From Thermoplasmata archaeon (GTDB lineage: Archaea; Thermoplasmatota; Thermoplasmata; Lutacidiplasmatales; UBA184), in the NCBI GenBank assembly GCA_030040865.1, contig JASHSX010000139.1:1-7198 (forward strand): DNA of 7,198 nt, read 5' to 3'. Below the pieces are notes generated by a model that ran no database searches, was not told the DNA's origin, and was given only the letters and a program-made list of their open reading frames with translations. The position numbers and the translations under genes were made by a program. Each line of letters starts with the position of its first letter. Position 1 is the stretch's first letter. This document shows positions 6,197 to 7,198 of this stretch, piece after piece.

Positions 6197-6208
6197 GCGC
6201 GGGGACCG

Positions 6209-7006
6209 CTACGGGAACTCGTAGCGCAGCAGACGGATCGCCCGGCGGAGCCCGGGCGAGAAGAACAGCACCGCCGCGAGGGTCCGGAACGCGGCGGGCG
6301 TGTACGGCGTCTCGAAGACCGACCGCGCCGCTGTACGACGGAGCCTCGGCTCGAGCGCATCGACGCTCCGAAGGTCGTCGGCGCTCCAGACGATCCGACC
6401 TCCGACCGTCGCGTCGAGCCGTCGATTGACCGAGCGGACCGTCCGCCGTCCCATCACGTCGAACGCGACCTCCCCCTCGCTCCAACGTTCGACCAGGCGC
6501 CCGAGGAGACCGGCGACCTCGCCTTCCGCCATGTACTCGAAGACCCCGTCGGCGATCGCGAGGCCCGGTCCGCCCGGGTCGACCGCGCCGAGCCATTCGG
6601 GTGCGGTCAGCGACGTGGCCAGCATCCGGTGGTTCGGCGTCTCGGAGTAGAAGTTCCGCCGCAGGTCGATCACCTCGGGATAATCGACGTCGAACCATCG
6701 GACGGACGGGGGCGGCCGCACTCGCTCGAAGCGGGCGTCGAGCCCGCAGCCCAGATTCAGCACGGTCGCCCCCGGCCGCCGAGTGAGGTACTCGCTCGCC
6801 CACTCGTCGAGCTGTCGCGCCCGGACGGCCAAGAGGGGGCTCCCGCGCCAGTGGCCGAGGGTCGAGAAGTCGAAATCGATCCGGCGGGCGATCTCGTCGG
6901 CCGACCGGTCGTGGAGGATGGAACGCGGGGACCGATAGTCGAGGGCCCGGGCGTAGAGCGGGATCAGGAGGGTCCTCTGGGCGCCACTGAGCTCGATCCG
7001 AAGCAC
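6209..7006 (-). CDS. SAM-dependent methyltransferase, leucine carboxyl methyltransferase/TcmP-like
   Basis: The 265 residues fit the PPM1/LCMT/TcmP family (COG3315-type O-methyltransferases). The SAM-binding motif I is TVLNLGCGLDARF (81-93). The acidic motif FDVDYPEVIDLR (105-116) follows, where a conserved Asp contacts the cofactor. IADGVFEYM (151-159) corresponds to motif IV, and GEVAFDVM (178-185) to the next strand. Members methylate carboxyl or hydroxyl groups of proteins (such as the PP2A C-terminus in eukaryotes) or polyketide intermediates; the substrate here cannot be read from sequence. The start is GTG at 7006, with an N-terminus rich in aliphatic residues (LLIPLYARALDY). The first ~60 residues probably form the substrate lid. 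It is transcribed towards the exosome operon and divergent from the MBL gene, so it is not part of either unit. Nothing in codon use looks foreign by eye. Confidence 0.88.
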   Translation of the reverse strand: MLRIELSGAQRTLLIPLYARALDYRSPRSILHDRSADEIARRIDFDFSTLGHWRGSPLLAVRARQLDEWASEYLTRRPGATVLNLGCGLDARFERVRPPPSVRWFDVDYPEVIDLRRNFYSETPNHRMLATSLTAPEWLGAVDPGGPGLAIADGVFEYMAEGEVAGLLGRLVERWSEGEVAFDVMGRRTVRSVNRRLDATVGGRIVWSADDLRSVDALEPRLRRTAARSVFETPYTPAAFRTLAAVLFFSPGLRRAIRLLRYEFP

Positions 7007-7027
7007 GGCTCCCAGGCATCGGAGGGT

Positions 7028-7036
7028 CCCTTATGG
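7028..7036 (-). promoter_or_regulatory. TATA-like element of the methyltransferase gene
   Basis: On the minus strand this reads CCATAAGGG, centred about 26 bases before the GTG at 7006. It suggests a leaderless transcript beginning at the start codon. A GGGAGCC sequence also precedes the start, so leadered initiation is not excluded. Confidence 0.4.
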
Positions 7037-7053
7037 CGCCGGCCCGGGCAACG

Positions 7054-7060
7054 CCTAAGC
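7054..7060 (+). promoter_or_regulatory. TATA-like element of the MBL-fold gene
   Basis: CCTAAGC is the only AT-containing island before this gene, centred about 26 bases before the GTG at 7083. The spacing again fits a leaderless start, and no purine-rich ribosome binding site precedes the GTG. With the opposite element at 7028-7036 it makes a compact divergent promoter region of 76 bases. Confidence 0.35.
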
Positions 7061-7082
7061 CCCGCCGCCGGCTGGCCGCCGC

Positions 7083-7198
7083 GTGCCGCGGGCGACGGTC
7101 ACGTTCCTCGGCGGGGTCCAGGAGATCGGCGGCAACAAGCTCCTCGTCGAGGACGGGCCCGACCGGGTCCTCTTCGACTTCGGCCCGTCGTTCTCCCC
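7083..7198 (+). CDS. Metallo-beta-lactamase-fold protein, probably RNase J-like nuclease (5' part only)
   Basis: Only the first 38 codons are in the window; the frame is open to the right edge. Starting at GTG 7083 they read TVTFLGGVQEIGGNKLLVED (residues 5-24), then GPDRVLFDFGPSFS. The FLGGVxEIGGNK segment followed by a strand ending in LFDFG is the typical opening of beta-CASP metallo-beta-lactamase proteins annotated in archaea as RNase J or RNA-processing exonucleases. The HxHxDH zinc site, which would come later, and the beta-CASP domain are outside the window, so neither nuclease activity nor family can be confirmed. No in-frame ATG exists upstream; the motif begins within a few residues of this start. 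It is divergent from the methyltransferase gene. If an RNase J, it would add 5'-3' RNA decay near the 3'-5' exosome. Confidence 0.75.
   Translation, partial: MPRATVTFLGGVQEIGGNKLLVEDGPDRVLFDFGPSFS

Noticed and set aside
6197..6208. Possible terminator between rpoP and the methyltransferase gene
   Set aside because: Only 12 bases, no T-run and no stem-loop that could be supported.
6183..7019. 278-codon minus-strand frame starting with ATG at 7019
   Set aside because: The neighbouring frame starting at GTG 7006 holds the SAM-binding motifs; this one is Arg/Pro-rich and overlaps the end of rpoP.
1..7198. CRISPR arrays, tRNA or rRNA genes, insertion sequences, attachment sites
   Set aside because: No spaced direct repeats, cloverleaf sequences, transposase motifs or terminal inverted repeats were seen; nearly all bases are accounted for by core genes.

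Overview
This is a GC-rich stretch (roughly 70% G+C by eye) of an archaeal chromosome. The archaeal assignment rests on the core genes: a 20S proteasome alpha subunit, an SBDS-family ribosome maturation factor, the three exosome subunits Rrp4, Rrp41 and Rrp42, ribosomal protein L37Ae (eL43) and RNA polymerase subunit P (Rpo12). TATA-like boxes at archaeal spacing agree. A GC-rich member of Thermoplasmatota or another euryarchaeal-type lineage is possible, but the window alone does not decide it.

Layout. Minus strand, 1-1685: the N-terminal ~560 residues of a DUF255/YyaL-type protein (thioredoxin-like domain with a CHWC motif followed by a glycosidase-like helical domain), running off the left edge. 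1686-1838: a divergent intergenic region with a near-perfect GC hairpin (1728-1756) and a clear TATA box for the plus-strand operon. Plus strand, 1839-6196: psmA, sbds, rrp4, rrp41, rrp42, rpl37ae and rpoP, tightly packed with two ATGA overlaps. Minus strand, 6209-7006: a SAM-dependent methyltransferase of the leucine carboxyl methyltransferase/TcmP type, convergent with rpoP across a 12-base gap. Plus strand, 7083 to the right edge: the first 38 codons of a metallo-beta-lactamase-fold protein resembling archaeal RNase J-type nucleases.

How the genes work together. The central block is the known archaeal exosome superoperon. It joins 3'-5' RNA decay and tailing (Rrp4 cap on an Rrp41/Rrp42 hexamer), ribosome maturation (SBDS), a ribosomal protein, an RNA polymerase subunit and the proteasome alpha ring. 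In many archaea it continues after rpoP with a KEOPS Pcc1 subunit and prefoldin beta. Here it stops at rpoP and meets a methyltransferase of unknown substrate. The right-edge gene, if an RNase J homologue, puts a second RNA-degrading activity nearby.

Regulation. Four genes (DUF255 protein, rpoP, methyltransferase, MBL protein) have an AT-rich TATA-like element centred 26-27 bases before the start codon, as expected for leaderless mRNAs. Inside the operon, rrp41, rrp42 and rpl37ae have Shine-Dalgarno-like purine stretches instead. No clearly new system was found. The most notable points are the leaderless pattern, the intergenic hairpin, an uncertain rrp4 start with a possible upstream micro-ORF, and a short tetranucleotide repeat before rrp41.
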